NCBI RefSeq assembly: GCF_018128065.1
Contig: NZ_CP072359.1
Location: 1,240,001-1,304,000 of the forward strand
Direction of reading: 5' to 3'
From: Prevotella melaninogenica
GTDB taxonomy: Bacteria; Bacteroidota; Bacteroidia; Bacteroidales; Bacteroidaceae
DNA length: 64,000 nucleotides
The notes under the pieces are model-generated. The model was given only the letters and a program-made list of their open reading frames with translations. It ran no database searches and had not been told where the DNA came from. Both the position numbers and the translations under genes were made by a program. Shown here in pieces: positions 45,413 through 54,845 of the stretch (position 1 is the first letter of the stretch; every line of letters begins with the position of its first letter).

Positions 45413-46618
45413 ATGAGACAAATCATTAATCATTTTACTGATGATGACCTTTACAAGCTTACAATGTGCTGTGCCGTCATTGACAACTATCCACGTGCAC
45501 ATGTTTGCTACCATTTTGTTGACCGCGATGACACAGTTTATCCAGAAGGTTTCGCACGTGAAGTGGAACATCAGGTAGAGTTATTGGAGTCGGTTATTAT
45601 TACTGATGAAGAAATAAATTTCCTTCGCAAAAAGTGTTATTATTTGCCAGAGTGGTTCTTAACTTACCTCCGTGGCTTTCGCTTTTCACGAGAGTGGGTT
45701 AAGGTATGGCAGAATGAAGATGGACACCTTCATATAGAATTTGAAGGGCTATGGGCTGATACAATTCTGTTAGAAGTGAAGATGCTTGCCATTATTTCAG
45801 AATTATTCTATATGTTTAACGACCAGGCTCAAGAATTTGATTACCAAGAACTTTATGACAAGACTTATCATAAGACAGAGCGATTACTTGAGGCAGGCTG
45901 CGTATTCTCTGATTTTGGCACACGTCGTCGTGCCAGCCTTACGGCAGAAGATACGGCTGTGCGTGCCATGAAGGATTGTTATGATAGTCGTGATTGGAAA
46001 GGTCGTTTTGTAGGAACAAGCAATATCCACCTTGCGATGAAGTATGATCTTACTCCTGTTGGAACTATGGCACACGAGTTCATCTGTGCTATTGGTGGTA
46101 TGTTCGGTCCTCAAATGGCAAACTATATGGCAATGGAAGCATGGCGCAGAACCTATCGTGGTGCGTTAGGAACATACCTCTATGACTCCTTTGGTTGGGA
46201 TATCTTCTCTTACAATTTCTCTGAAGACTTTGCTAATCAGTTTAAGGGGTTGCGTATTGATTCAGGAGATAATTTCGAACAATTAGAGAAAATCATAGCT
46301 AAATATAAGTCTTTTGGTATTGATGCACGCGATAAGCAGGTTTTATTCTCAAATGCTTTAGATACCGATAAGGCTATTGAAATTCAACGTTATGCTGAGA
46401 GTCGTGTAAAACCATCATTTGGTATTGGTACGCACTTTACCAATGATTTCCCACATGTAAAGCCAATGAACATTGTGATAAAGTTGGTTGCCGTAAAGAT
46501 AACGGAGTCGTGGCCATTCTATAATGATACTTGTAAGATTTCTGAAGATAAGGGAAAACATACAGGTAAGCCTGAGGTTATAAAACGATTTATGGAAGCT
46601 ATACATTACACAGAATAA
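45413..46618 (+). CDS. pncB: nicotinate phosphoribosyltransferase
   Basis: NAD salvage enzyme forming nicotinate mononucleotide from nicotinate and PRPP. ATG at 45413 gives 401 residues starting MRQIINHFTDDDLYKLTM, the conserved N-terminus; the earlier start at 45359 falls on the promoter. Conserved blocks: FSDFGTRRRASL (about 170), GTSNIHLAMKYDLTPVGTMAHEF with the active-site His region, LRIDSGDN and FSNALDTDKA plus FGIGTHFTND near the C-terminus. It is a single gene ended by a strong terminator. Confidence 0.96.
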   Translation: MRQIINHFTDDDLYKLTMCCAVIDNYPRAHVCYHFVDRDDTVYPEGFAREVEHQVELLESVIITDEEINFLRKKCYYLPEWFLTYLRGFRFSREWVKVWQNEDGHLHIEFEGLWADTILLEVKMLAIISELFYMFNDQAQEFDYQELYDKTYHKTERLLEAGCVFSDFGTRRRASLTAEDTAVRAMKDCYDSRDWKGRFVGTSNIHLAMKYDLTPVGTMAHEFICAIGGMFGPQMANYMAMEAWRRTYRGALGTYLYDSFGWDIFSYNFSEDFANQFKGLRIDSGDNFEQLEKIIAKYKSFGIDARDKQVLFSNALDTDKAIEIQRYAESRVKPSFGIGTHFTNDFPHVKPMNIVIKLVAVKITESWPFYNDTCKISEDKGKHTGKPEVIKRFMEAIHYTE

Positions 46619-46661
46619 ACATTCCGTTTGATTTATTTGTATCGAAAGAAGGACAATAAAC

Positions 46662-46711
46662 AAAAGGCGGTAATAAGTTGATGATTCTTTCATCACCTAT
46701 TACCGCCTTTT
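46662..46711. terminator. bidirectional terminator between pncB and the MATE gene
   Basis: Perfect 14-bp stem AAAAGGCGGTAATA/TATTACCGCCTTTT with a 22-nt loop, serving the two convergent genes. Confidence 0.9.
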
Positions 46712-46727
46712 ACCGTTTTACATTATT

Positions 46728-48089
46728 TTATTTTGAAGGAGTGGAGGCTTCTATCCTCTTCAATCCCTTCTGATAATAGATATAATAGAGTATTCCAGAG
46801 AGTGTTAAGCCAAATGGGAAAGCATACCATACACCTAAAAGTTTGTAATTCATTATAACGCCGAAGATATAGCCTAAGGGTAATGATACAACGAAGTAAG
46901 ATATAAAGGCAATCCAAATCAGTGGGCGTACGTTGGCTGTACCTCGCATTGCGTTAGCATAATTACACTGCATACCATCTCCAAATTGATAAATCATAAA
47001 TGGAATAATCGTCATAGAAACCATCGAAATAACGTTTACATTATCAGTAAAGAGTCCACCAATAATATGGCGGAAGATAAAGACTGGTACAGAAGTTACT
47101 AATGCAAGCAAGAAAACCAGATGAATACCAGCTGTTGCTGTTCGTCTTACAGCAAGGAAATCACGCTGACCCATAAAATTGCTGATGCGCACAGCTACCG
47201 CTGCTGCTAATCCGTAGTAAATCATATATCCCAACTGTGAGATTGTCAGCATAACTTGATGAGCAGCCAAAGACTCTGTGCCAAACCAGCCCACCATCAA
47301 ACTTGAAAGGCTAAAGGCAGCAGTCTCCATACCCATCTGCAATGCCAAAGGAAATCCAAGAACTGTAATCTTCTTAAAATCTGCATAATGAACTTTTCCA
47401 GTGTTCCACCCTTCCTTATATTCTCTATATTTCTTACTAACGAAGAAGATGCCAACCATGACTATAGTCATCATGATACGTGAAATCATCGTGGAGAGTC
47501 CAGCACCTAACAATCCCATCTCTGGCATTCCCAAATTACCATAAATAAGTATCCAATTACCAAAGATATTCATTACGTTGCCACCTATAAGTATCCACAT
47601 TGCGACTTTAGTATCTGTGATACCATCTGTAAACTGGCGGAAAGTATTGAACCAACAGACAAAAGGTAAAGAAACAAGTTGAATAAGAAAATAAGGACGA
47701 ATGAGGGGTAATAATTCTTCTGGTTGTCCTAATCGGTGAACATTCAGATAAAGAACAATCATGATGAATGACAAGAACAACGCCATACATGTATTCGCAG
47801 CCGTAGCACTCTTCATCAACTCACCAATGCGATGTGTATTTTCTTGTCCATATAGAATTCCAACAAGTGCAGTAACTGCGTACGTAAAACCAATAGCAAA
47901 AATTATAACCAGTGTAAACATATTGTTGACAAAAGCCGCTGCTGCTAATTCCTCTGTACTATGATGACCTATCATAAGCGTATCGGCAAAATTAAGAATG
48001 AGGTTTCCTAATTGTCCGATGATGATTGGAACACCTAAATAAGTAAGATTTTTATAGTGTGTTTCGTACTTTGTAAATTGATATGACAT
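46728..48089 (-). CDS. MATE-family multidrug/cation efflux transporter
   Basis: 453 residues with twelve predicted helices in two homologous halves. It begins YKNLTYLGVPIIIGQLGNLILNFADTLMIGHHSTEELAAAAFVN, with the MATE N-terminal signature, and the second half starts near KITVLGFPLALQMGMETAAFSLSSLMVGWFGTESLAAHQ. It is of the NorM/YdhE class that exports drugs or cationic compounds by Na+ or H+ antiport; the substrate is not predictable. The very short tail after helix 12 is KGLKRIEASTPSK. Confidence 0.94.
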   Translation of the reverse strand: MSYQFTKYETHYKNLTYLGVPIIIGQLGNLILNFADTLMIGHHSTEELAAAAFVNNMFTLVIIFAIGFTYAVTALVGILYGQENTHRIGELMKSATAANTCMALFLSFIMIVLYLNVHRLGQPEELLPLIRPYFLIQLVSLPFVCWFNTFRQFTDGITDTKVAMWILIGGNVMNIFGNWILIYGNLGMPEMGLLGAGLSTMISRIMMTIVMVGIFFVSKKYREYKEGWNTGKVHYADFKKITVLGFPLALQMGMETAAFSLSSLMVGWFGTESLAAHQVMLTISQLGYMIYYGLAAAVAVRISNFMGQRDFLAVRRTATAGIHLVFLLALVTSVPVFIFRHIIGGLFTDNVNVISMVSMTIIPFMIYQFGDGMQCNYANAMRGTANVRPLIWIAFISYFVVSLPLGYIFGVIMNYKLLGVWYAFPFGLTLSGILYYIYYQKGLKRIEASTPSK

Positions 48090-48124
48090 AACTGTTTTTG
48101 CTATTTATTATCCTAAGTGTGCTG

Positions 48125-48132
48125 CAAAGGTA
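48125..48132 (-). promoter_or_regulatory. -7 box of the MATE gene
   Basis: TACCTTTG on the minus strand, 35 bp before the ATG; no convincing -33. Confidence 0.6.
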
Positions 48133-48230
48133 CGAAAAAATGTTGTATTTTCATACATAGTTTTAATTTACTTACTTCTTTCTATGCTTGAGATATTATA
48201 ATTTGAGAAGGGGGAGGGTAACAATAAAAA

Positions 48231-48250
48231 AGGAGACCAAGCGGTCTCCT
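48231..48250 (-). terminator. terminator of the outer-membrane barrel gene
   Basis: AGGAGACC/GGTCTCCT stem with a 4-nt loop, followed on the minus strand by TTTTTTATTG. Confidence 0.85.
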
Positions 48251-48279
48251 CTAAATAATATAGTATATGTTCTAATGAT

Positions 48280-48855
48280 TTACAAGTCAAACTTGTAGCC
48301 CAAAGTAATCTGGAATACGCTGTTCTTAGCATCAAAGTTTTTGTATGCTTTGCTAATACCCCAATTGTAACGAGCATCAAGCTGAATATTGTTGTATTCG
48401 TAAGAAACACCTACTGGAATAGAAACGTCTACAGACTCTGCCTTAAACGGATTTTCAAATGCATCCAAGTTGTTTAGCTTTATTTTGTTGCTAATATTAA
48501 AGCCTGGCTGAACACCAAGTTTTACTGCGAGTCCCTTTACTACATAAACGTTTGCCATAATTGGAACATTTATATAATCAAGGCGATTAGTAGCATCGGT
48601 ATATTTACCGAAGTTGTACTTTGTACCCTGCATAGAGTAAAGTGCGCCTGCGCTTAAAGAGAAAATGTCACTAACCTGATATTCACCTTCAATACCAGCA
48701 ACGAGACCGATGCGTGGGTCAGAATCTTTAAACTCTGTAACGTTTGCAATACTAACACCAACCTTTGGCTGCAAATTGAAAGAACCTACTGCATGTTGTG
48801 CGAATGTAGCTACTGATGAAAGCATCAATGCTGCTACGAATAAAACTTTTTTCAT
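48280..48855 (-). CDS. small outer-membrane beta-barrel protein (PorT/OMP_b-brl_2-like)
   Basis: 191 residues with a signal peptide (MKKVLFVAALMLSSVATFAQHA). The mature part consists of alternating beta strands (FNLQPKVGVSIANVTEF, RIGLVAGIEGEYQVSD, FSLSAGALYSMQGTKY, YINVPIMANVYVVKGLAVKLGVQPGFNI) and ends with YKFDL, a typical barrel C-terminus. This is the common eight-stranded outer-membrane protein type of Bacteroidetes; the function is unknown. It has its own promoter and terminator. Confidence 0.88.
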   Translation of the reverse strand: MKKVLFVAALMLSSVATFAQHAVGSFNLQPKVGVSIANVTEFKDSDPRIGLVAGIEGEYQVSDIFSLSAGALYSMQGTKYNFGKYTDATNRLDYINVPIMANVYVVKGLAVKLGVQPGFNISNKIKLNNLDAFENPFKAESVDVSIPVGVSYEYNNIQLDARYNWGISKAYKNFDAKNSVFQITLGYKFDL

Positions 48856-48980
48856 AACTCTTTTGTTGATAATTTGGTATAAATGTATTCAATGTATTAT
48901 CCTTTTATCCTTATCATATTGTACTTAGTGTAAATACACTTTCAAAGAAATAGAATCATTTTTCTCATATTTAGTGTGTG

Positions 48981-49011
48981 CAAAGATAGAGGAAACTCAT
49001 GTATCAGCAAA
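48981..49011 (-). promoter_or_regulatory. promoter of the outer-membrane barrel gene
   Basis: On the minus strand -33 TTTG (49008-49011), 19-bp spacer, -7 TATCTTTG (48981-48988). The leader is about 120 nt. Confidence 0.75.
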
Positions 49012-49065
49012 GCGTTTCGTGTTAAATTGTATTTATCTAATGTTATAACAAATGAATTTCAAACA

Positions 49066-49106
49066 AAAAGGTGATTAGAGGAAGGAATGTTTTCTCTAAC
49101 CACCTT
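49066..49106 (-). terminator. terminator of ldhA
   Basis: AAGGTGGTTAGAG pairs with CTCTAATCACCTT (one wobble) on the minus strand, then TTTTG. Confidence 0.8.
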
Positions 49107-49151
49107 GTTATTTATTCTACAATCTTCTTTAATATAAGAAGCTCAATGTTT

Positions 49152-50147
49152 TTATTTTACCTCACAACTCAGTTCCTCGCCCTCAGAGAGTTCTCTTACA
49201 CTGCTAAGGGTTGAAACTGCAATGTTGTAGAGTGCTTCCTTTGTAAAGAAAGCTTGATGAGAAGTCAAAACAACGTTTGGAACCATCAACAAACGAGCCA
49301 ATACGTCATCATCAATCATCTTATCACTCTTATCCTCATAGAAGTATTCTTTCTCCTCTTCATAAACGTCAAGACCCGCAGAACCAACCTGCTTTGTACG
49401 CAGACCTTCAATAAGGTCTTCCGTATGAATAAGCTGACCACGACCAGTATTGATAATCATGACACCCTTCTTCATCTTTGCAATGCTTTCCTTATTAATA
49501 AGGAACTTCGTATCAGGAGTCAATGGGCAGTGAAGCGAGATAATATCACTATTAGCATAAAGTTCATCAAGCTGTACAATCTTTACACCATATTGTTTTG
49601 CAAATTCTTGATCAGGATAAAGGTCGTATGCCATGATGTTCATACCAAAGCCATGAAGAATCTTAATAAGTTCTTTTGCAATACGCCCCATACCAACAAT
49701 ACCTGCTGTCTTACTATACATATCAAAACCTAACAAGCCATGTAGGGTAAAGTTTCCTTCACGCGTACGGTTTACAGCACGGTATATCTTACGGTTCAAA
49801 CTCAGCATCAATGTAACAGCATACTCAGCAACAGCATGTGGAGAGTAGGCTGGTACATGTGTTACCTTAATACGACCTTCTGCCGCCTTAAGGTCAACGT
49901 TATTGAAACCTGCACAACGAAGTGCAACGAGCTTAACACCATTATTCACCAACTCATCAATAACTCTTGCGTCACACTCAGCATTTACGAAAATACATAC
50001 CACATCTGCACCTTTAGCCAAAGGTACTGTACTAATACTGAGACGCTCTTGATAATAGCGAATATCAAAATTATAATCTTTGTTTACTGCGTTGAAAGAC
50101 TCAATGTCATACGACTTTGCGTCGAAAAATGCTATCCTTATTGCCAT
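49152..50147 (-). CDS. ldhA: D-lactate dehydrogenase (NAD-dependent)
   Basis: D-2-hydroxyacid dehydrogenase reducing pyruvate to D-lactate in fermentation. 331 residues. The substrate Arg/Glu/His set is visible: LRCAGFNNVD, TGRGQLIHTEDLIEGL, with the catalytic Glu in SAGLDVYEEE and His in TSHQAFFT. The NAD fold starts at GIVGMGRIAKELIKILHGFG near residue 150. YFYEDKSDKMIDDDVLARLL is characteristic of the LdhA branch rather than phosphoglycerate dehydrogenase. Together with lutABC, this cell can both make and oxidise lactate. Confidence 0.94.
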   Translation of the reverse strand: MAIRIAFFDAKSYDIESFNAVNKDYNFDIRYYQERLSISTVPLAKGADVVCIFVNAECDARVIDELVNNGVKLVALRCAGFNNVDLKAAEGRIKVTHVPAYSPHAVAEYAVTLMLSLNRKIYRAVNRTREGNFTLHGLLGFDMYSKTAGIVGMGRIAKELIKILHGFGMNIMAYDLYPDQEFAKQYGVKIVQLDELYANSDIISLHCPLTPDTKFLINKESIAKMKKGVMIINTGRGQLIHTEDLIEGLRTKQVGSAGLDVYEEEKEYFYEDKSDKMIDDDVLARLLMVPNVVLTSHQAFFTKEALYNIAVSTLSSVRELSEGEELSCEVK

Positions 50148-50272
50148 TTGTATAAAATGTTTTAATAATTATAAGTGCTTTAAATATTTCTTCTTTATAT
50201 ATAAACTTATAAGAGAGCATGTCTCGTTATCTCAAATCTCAGGTTGTTTTATTTATATCACTTAAGACTTTG

Positions 50273-50304
50273 CAAAGGTACATATAAATTGTAATACTTG
50301 CAAA
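50273..50304 (-). promoter_or_regulatory. promoter of ldhA
   Basis: On the minus strand -33 TTTG (50301-50304), 20-bp spacer, -7 TACCTTTG (50273-50280); leader about 115-120 nt. Between 50305 and 50519 nothing further is seen. Confidence 0.8.
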
Positions 50305-50519
50305 TATTTACCTTTTACAGGATTGTATTTAGACAATTCTCTCGTTACATCAAACATAAAGATAGAGTATTGGTCCTTTATAATTAGCATCTGATCAATC
50401 CATTTTTTATTTATTACTGATGGAGAAGACAGCGTATTTGTTTGAGATATTGGGTCTACTCGCGGATCTAACATATGTTTCCATACATCTCCTAATAAAG
50501 CCCACCACTAAGATTCTGG

Positions 50520-50961
50520 TTCTATAACGAATCGTGTGGGTAAATAGTTTTTCCTTGCCAGCATTCCTATGTTTAATGGCTTTATGGCTGAACAGATGAA
50601 GACGAATTAATCTACAAAGTATAAAGGAGTTTTCGCTAAACAAGCTTCTACACAACCTCCTTTTATTTTTAGTATTACAACATTTTGCTCACAATTCATC
50701 CCCTGCCATCCTTATATCATAGTGAAATTAGCCCTCCGCACATGTGGTGTTAAGCCTCCGCACCACATGTGCGGAGTATCAGCACCACAGCAAATGATGG
50801 TAAACATTCACGAATATTGTATGAAATAAGACCTTAAAACATTCTTTTCCGTTGGCTAAAGTGTTAAAGAGTAAAACTAAACTGAATAAATAACTTCTTT
50901 TTATGAATACAACAGATATTATTCTAATCGGGGCAAACAACCCACACGATTCGTTATAGAG
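50520..50961. mobile_element. 442-bp non-coding element with terminal inverted repeats (MITE-like), copy 2
   Basis: Same orientation and almost same length as the copy at 13618-14057. The ends are TCTATAACGAATCGTGTGGG and its complement. Inside, CTCCGCACATGTGGTG (50734-50749) pairs perfectly over 16 bp with 50761-50776, a hairpin that is degenerate in copy 1. The outer flanks differ from those of copy 1, so the two insertions are independent. No shared reading frame. Confidence 0.85.
50734..50776. repeat. perfect 16-bp hairpin inside the MITE-like element
   Basis: CTCCGCACATGTGGTG and CACCACATGTGCGGAG with an 11-nt loop. The same GCACATGTGGTG core appears at 13836, at 51156 and, with changes, at 63271. 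Confidence 0.75.
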
Positions 50962-51150
50962 CCGATATAAATACAATTAATTTAACTTATATTTAACGTT
51001 TCCCATGCTGTAATATATTTCTTCTGTTCTCCTTCATATTCCTTGAAAATGAAGAAGTTAATTGAGTGATGCACAATAATTGTCTCTTCTTACAAATTGA
51101 ATCATAAAATGCATACACCTTATCTTGCTATGTTCCAACACCGTGTTTGT

Positions 51151-51215
51151 ACTCAGCACATGTGGTATTGTGAGTAAACAGCAATGATGTTGAGTACTAA
51201 CACGCTCGCAATAGG
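51151..51215. repeat. GCACATGTGGT-type repeat remnant
   Basis: TACTCAGCACATGTGGTATT is followed by GTGAGTA, so the ends pair, and by GTTGAGTACTAACACGC. It is a degenerate member of the hairpin family found in the MITE-like elements. The remaining interval 50962-51370 shows only a possible -7 box (TAATTTTG, 51326) for the next gene. Confidence 0.45.
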
Positions 51216-51370
51216 TGGTTAAGAAGAAAGCAACTTATAGTAGTCTAACATCATGATGTACTGATTATTCCTTGCTCTTGACTTATTTATAGGCGTTTTC
51301 GTTACTAATATTGCAGAAAAATATGTAATTTTGCATTCATATTTAAAGATTATCAACACACAAATTAATC

Positions 51371-52303
51371 GTGAATAATCCATCCACTATAAAAGGTTAT
51401 GGCTATGCCAGCCTTTCTGCAATTACGTTCGGTACTATCCCGCTTTTCTCCATTCCTGTAATGGAATCGGGAATGTCACTGCCGTCAGTATTAATCTATC
51501 GTTTCGCCTTCGGTTGTCTTTTTATGATGACAATCTTACTATGGCGGAAACAAAACCTGCATATCCGATGGGGAGATGGACTCAGGATTATGTTCCTATC
51601 GATTTTATATGCAGTATCAGCAGTATGTCTATTCAGTAGTTATGAATATATGCCAGGTGGTATAGCAACAACGCTGTTGTTCTCTTATCCTGTATGGACA
51701 GAGATATTGCTTATCCTTTTCTTTAATGAAAAACTTACAATTCGTATATCCTTAGCTATATTGCTTGCTATTGCAGGTGTTGCATTTCTTGGTGGAATAG
51801 GGCAGTCTGATGGTATTGATGGTATCAAGTCCATGTGGGGCGTTATACTTGCAATGTCGTCTGGATTGCTTTATGCCATCTATATGGTGCTATTCCCTCA
51901 CATGCGTATTCGTAAGTTGCCTGCATTGAAGGTTAATTTCTATATTTTCTTTATGGCAATGTTGCTACTAATTCTCTATGCAACATTTACGACAGGAGGC
52001 GTTGAACGTATCACAACCGCAGACTCATTCCTGTCACTGGTTCTCCTCGGTTTGATACCAACCACTATTAGCAATGTTACTTTGGTACGCTCCCTCACAC
52101 TGGTTGATTCTGCCAGTGTGGCAATTCTGGGAGCCTTTGAGCCACTCACAGCAATGACGATTGGTATTACACTCATGGGCGAACCCCTTACGACATCTAT
52201 CATCACTGGTTGTGTACTTATCATTTCTTCTGTAATAATACTTATCACAAAGGGTAAAACCTTAGCTAATCCTCTTCGGAAATATGCCGAACACCAAGAA
52301 TAA
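51371..52303 (+). CDS. EamA-family (DMT) transporter, first of a pair
   Basis: 310 residues with ten predicted helices in two EamA halves (TFGTIPLFSIPVMESG... and LLYAIYMVLFPHMRIRKLPALK). Drug/metabolite exporters of this class move amino acids or small metabolites; the substrate is not predictable. The start is GTG at 51371 (MNNPSTIKGYGYASLSAITFG); no earlier in-frame start fits. It overlaps the second EamA gene by 20 bp, so the two are co-translated and may form a heteromer. Confidence 0.88.
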   Translation: MNNPSTIKGYGYASLSAITFGTIPLFSIPVMESGMSLPSVLIYRFAFGCLFMMTILLWRKQNLHIRWGDGLRIMFLSILYAVSAVCLFSSYEYMPGGIATTLLFSYPVWTEILLILFFNEKLTIRISLAILLAIAGVAFLGGIGQSDGIDGIKSMWGVILAMSSGLLYAIYMVLFPHMRIRKLPALKVNFYIFFMAMLLLILYATFTTGGVERITTADSFLSLVLLGLIPTTISNVTLVRSLTLVDSASVAILGAFEPLTAMTIGITLMGEPLTTSIITGCVLIISSVIILITKGKTLANPLRKYAEHQE

Positions 52304-53165
52304 AAACATACTTTGGCACCTCCTTGCCATTGCCATCGTTGTCATTTGGGGCACAACCTTCGTAAACACAAAAGTGCTTTATAACAGTGGATTGACACCG
52401 TTAGAGAATTTCTTCCTTCGGTTTGTTATTGCCTATATCTGTATATGGTTTATCTCGCCACGTCAACTTCTTTCCCGCACATGGCGTGATGAACTAATTA
52501 TGGTCTTATTAGGTATTACGGGAGGCTCTGTCTTTTTCCTTGCGGAAAACTATGCAGTAGGACTTACTTATGTCAATAACGTTAGTTTCATTGTTTGTAC
52601 AGCACCGCTACTGACCGTACTACTTGGTATAACCTTTGTAAAGAGTATCAAAGCAAGCTGGTCGCTGATTGTCGGTTCGCTAATTGCTTTACTGGGTGTT
52701 GCAATCGTTATCTTTAATGGTAGTTTTGTCCTTCATTTGAACCCTTGGGGAGACCTTCTTACACTATTGGCATCGTTGTGCTGGGCCGTTTATTCTCTGT
52801 TGATGAAGAAGATATCAAACAGCTATTCAGCTGTCTTTATTACACGTAAGATTTTCTTTTATGGTCTTATAACAGTGCTACCAGTCTTTATTTTCGACCC
52901 ATGGACCGCAACTACCTCCATGCTTCTTACTCCGAAAGTGCTTCTAAATCTATTGTTCCTTGGTCTTGTTGCATCTTTTCTTTGCTTTGTTCTATGGACA
53001 TTGGTCATTGCAAAGATTGGGGCAATGACATCATCTAATTATCTATATCTTAATCCTATCAGCACAGTTGTTACCAGTGCTATTTTCCTCGATGAGCCAA
53101 TGACAGCTATTGCCTATGTGGGAAGTGCCTTGATATTGCTTGGTGTCGCTGTGTCTAATAAATAA
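52284..53165 (+). CDS. EamA-family (DMT) transporter, second of a pair
   Basis: 293 residues, ten helices. It begins HLLAIAIVVIWGTTFVNTKVLYNSGLTPLENFFLRFVIAY, the usual EamA start with its W-G-x-x-F, and the second half repeats at WGDLLTLLASLCWAVYSLLMKK. It starts inside the previous gene. The two are not close copies of each other, so the pair arose from an old duplication or a fusion of separate lineages. Confidence 0.9.
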   Translation: MPNTKNKNILWHLLAIAIVVIWGTTFVNTKVLYNSGLTPLENFFLRFVIAYICIWFISPRQLLSRTWRDELIMVLLGITGGSVFFLAENYAVGLTYVNNVSFIVCTAPLLTVLLGITFVKSIKASWSLIVGSLIALLGVAIVIFNGSFVLHLNPWGDLLTLLASLCWAVYSLLMKKISNSYSAVFITRKIFFYGLITVLPVFIFDPWTATTSMLLTPKVLLNLLFLGLVASFLCFVLWTLVIAKIGAMTSSNYLYLNPISTVVTSAIFLDEPMTAIAYVGSALILLGVAVSNK

Positions 53166-53280
53166 TATTTGCTTTTAGCATATCTCAATATTATCCAATT
53201 CAGTTGATGGGAACGTAAGATCTTATTTATTTTACTCCATTTTGAACTTTATTGTCTTATAATAATAACTAAATCGTAAT

Positions 53281-54045
53281 ATGAAGAAAATAGCATTAAT
53301 AACTGGTGCTACCAGTGGAATTGGCAAGGCTTGTGCACGTAAGTTTGCACAAGGGGGTTATGATGTCATCATTACTGGTCGTAGAGCAAAGCTTCTTGCA
53401 GACCTAAAGAAAGAACTTGAAGCAGAGAATGTAAGGGTCTTGGCACTTGCTTTCGACGTAAGAAACCGCAACGCAGCAACTGCGGCTATCAATAGTTTAC
53501 CACTTGGATGGCAACAGATAGATGTCTTGATTAATAATGCTGGATTGGCTCTTGGTTTAGAACCAGAGTATGAAGGAAGTTTTGATGATTGGGATACGAT
53601 GATAGATACCAACATCAAAGGACTCCTGACAATGACACGTCTTGTTGTACCAAGAATGGTAAAGCGTGATAGTGGACATGTTATTAATATCGGTTCAGTG
53701 GCAGGTGATGCTGCTTATGCTGGTGGTAATGTCTATTGTGGCACAAAGGCTGCTGTGAAAACTATCACCGATGGACTCCGTATTGATCTCGCACACACTT
53801 CTGTTCGTGTAACAAACATAAAACCAGGATTGGTTGAAACTCACTTCTCTAACGTACGTTTTCATGGTGATGATGCTCGTGCCGATAAGGTTTATGAGGG
53901 CGTTAAGCCACTCACAGGTGTCGATATTGCTGAGGTTGTTTTCTATGCAGCTTCTGCTCCTGCCCATGTTCAGATTGCAGAAGTACTTGTTCTTGCTACA
54001 CATCAGGCAAATGGAAGTGTGCTGCATAGAGAAGTATTAAAGTAA
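53281..54045 (+). CDS. short-chain dehydrogenase/reductase (YdfG-like)
   Basis: 254 residues, classical SDR. Nucleotide site TGATSGIGKACARKFA with the following TGRRAKLL suggesting NADP(H). INNAGLALG and the catalytic Ser-Tyr-Lys (GSVAGDAAYAGGNVYCGTKAAVK) are intact. Closest familiar family is NADP-dependent 3-hydroxy acid/L-allo-threonine dehydrogenase YdfG, based on the ETHFSNVRFHGD and ATHQANGS segments; the real substrate is unknown. It is separated by 115 bp from the EamA pair on the same strand. Confidence 0.9.
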   Translation: MKKIALITGATSGIGKACARKFAQGGYDVIITGRRAKLLADLKKELEAENVRVLALAFDVRNRNAATAAINSLPLGWQQIDVLINNAGLALGLEPEYEGSFDDWDTMIDTNIKGLLTMTRLVVPRMVKRDSGHVINIGSVAGDAAYAGGNVYCGTKAAVKTITDGLRIDLAHTSVRVTNIKPGLVETHFSNVRFHGDDARADKVYEGVKPLTGVDIAEVVFYAASAPAHVQIAEVLVLATHQANGSVLHREVLK

Positions 54046-54233
54046 ATCTTGTCCTTTTGTAGATTTTTCTTGGATAGCTTTGCGCACAGATAGAGAAGTT
54101 GTGTGAACTCAAAAGCGATATATGAAGAATGTCTTTTTGCAAAAAGGTAGGAACTATGTGAGATAAATGAAAGATTGCTAATTTTGGATGTTTACGTTGG
54201 TTTTGTAATAAAAATTCAAATATTGAAAAAATA

Positions 54234-54335
54234 AAGATGCTCTTTTGGCTTCTAAAAGACGCCCAATTGACTTGTTAAAGATGCCCTTTAAGGACCTTAC
54301 TAACGCCCTTTTGAAGTCCAATTGGGCATCTTTTA
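54234..54335 (+). repeat. intergenic multi-unit repeat, copy E
   Basis: Units seen are AAGATGCTCTTTTGGCTTCT, AAAAGACGCCCAATTGACTTG, TTAAAGATGCCCTTTAAGGAC, CTTACTAACGCCCTTTTGAAG and TCCAATTGGGCATCTTTT. The last unit has an inverted partner (GATGCCC/GGGCATC). No gene is supported elsewhere in 54046-54832; a 76-codon frame at 54575 was considered and not accepted. Confidence 0.8.
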
Positions 54336-54832
54336 CTTTGTGAATTTGTAACTATTTGAAAACAAGTCGGTTATGAATGTGTTTAAAATGCATGTTTTTT
54401 GATGGTTTTAAGAGCTTTATTTTCTTCTTTTTGTTGTAATATTTTACTGCGTACTCTTTGCTTTTAATAGGCTTTTGCTGGCGTTGTATTTAGTTTGATA
54501 AAGGTACTCTTAAAATGAGGCGAGATACTCTCTCCGATTTACTTTATTCTTTATAACCTTAATTCCACAACCAGATGTGCGATTTCTTGTTAATATATTT
54601 TATAAGTCTCAGAGGAACCTCCATTCCTCAGAGTTTTGCCGTTTGCAGAGTTTTTACTAACTTTATGATGTCAAAAAACAGTTTGGTGAAGAAAAATCCC
54701 ACATCTGACAAGCTCTATCTGCAATGCCCTAAAATATTTAACAGGGTTGCGGAATTGAGAATTTCTTCTATAAATTGTTTTATTTGGGTTGAAAAACATT
54801 GTTGAGGAAGGTTTAATCTCCTTATAATTATG

Positions 54833-54840
54833 TATCTTTG
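54833..54840 (+). promoter_or_regulatory. -7 box of the inositol-lipid operon, adjacent to the start codon
   Basis: TATCTTTG is separated by only 5 bp (CAGAG) from the ATG at 54846, so the mRNA should be leaderless or nearly so. TTTA at 54812 is a poor -33 at 17 bp. Confidence 0.55.
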
Positions 54841-54845
54841 CAGAG

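Noticed and set aside
54575..54805. 76-codon frame before the inositol-lipid operon
   Set aside because: No promoter or recognisable domain; composition fits non-coding AT-rich DNA. A search in other Prevotella could change this view.
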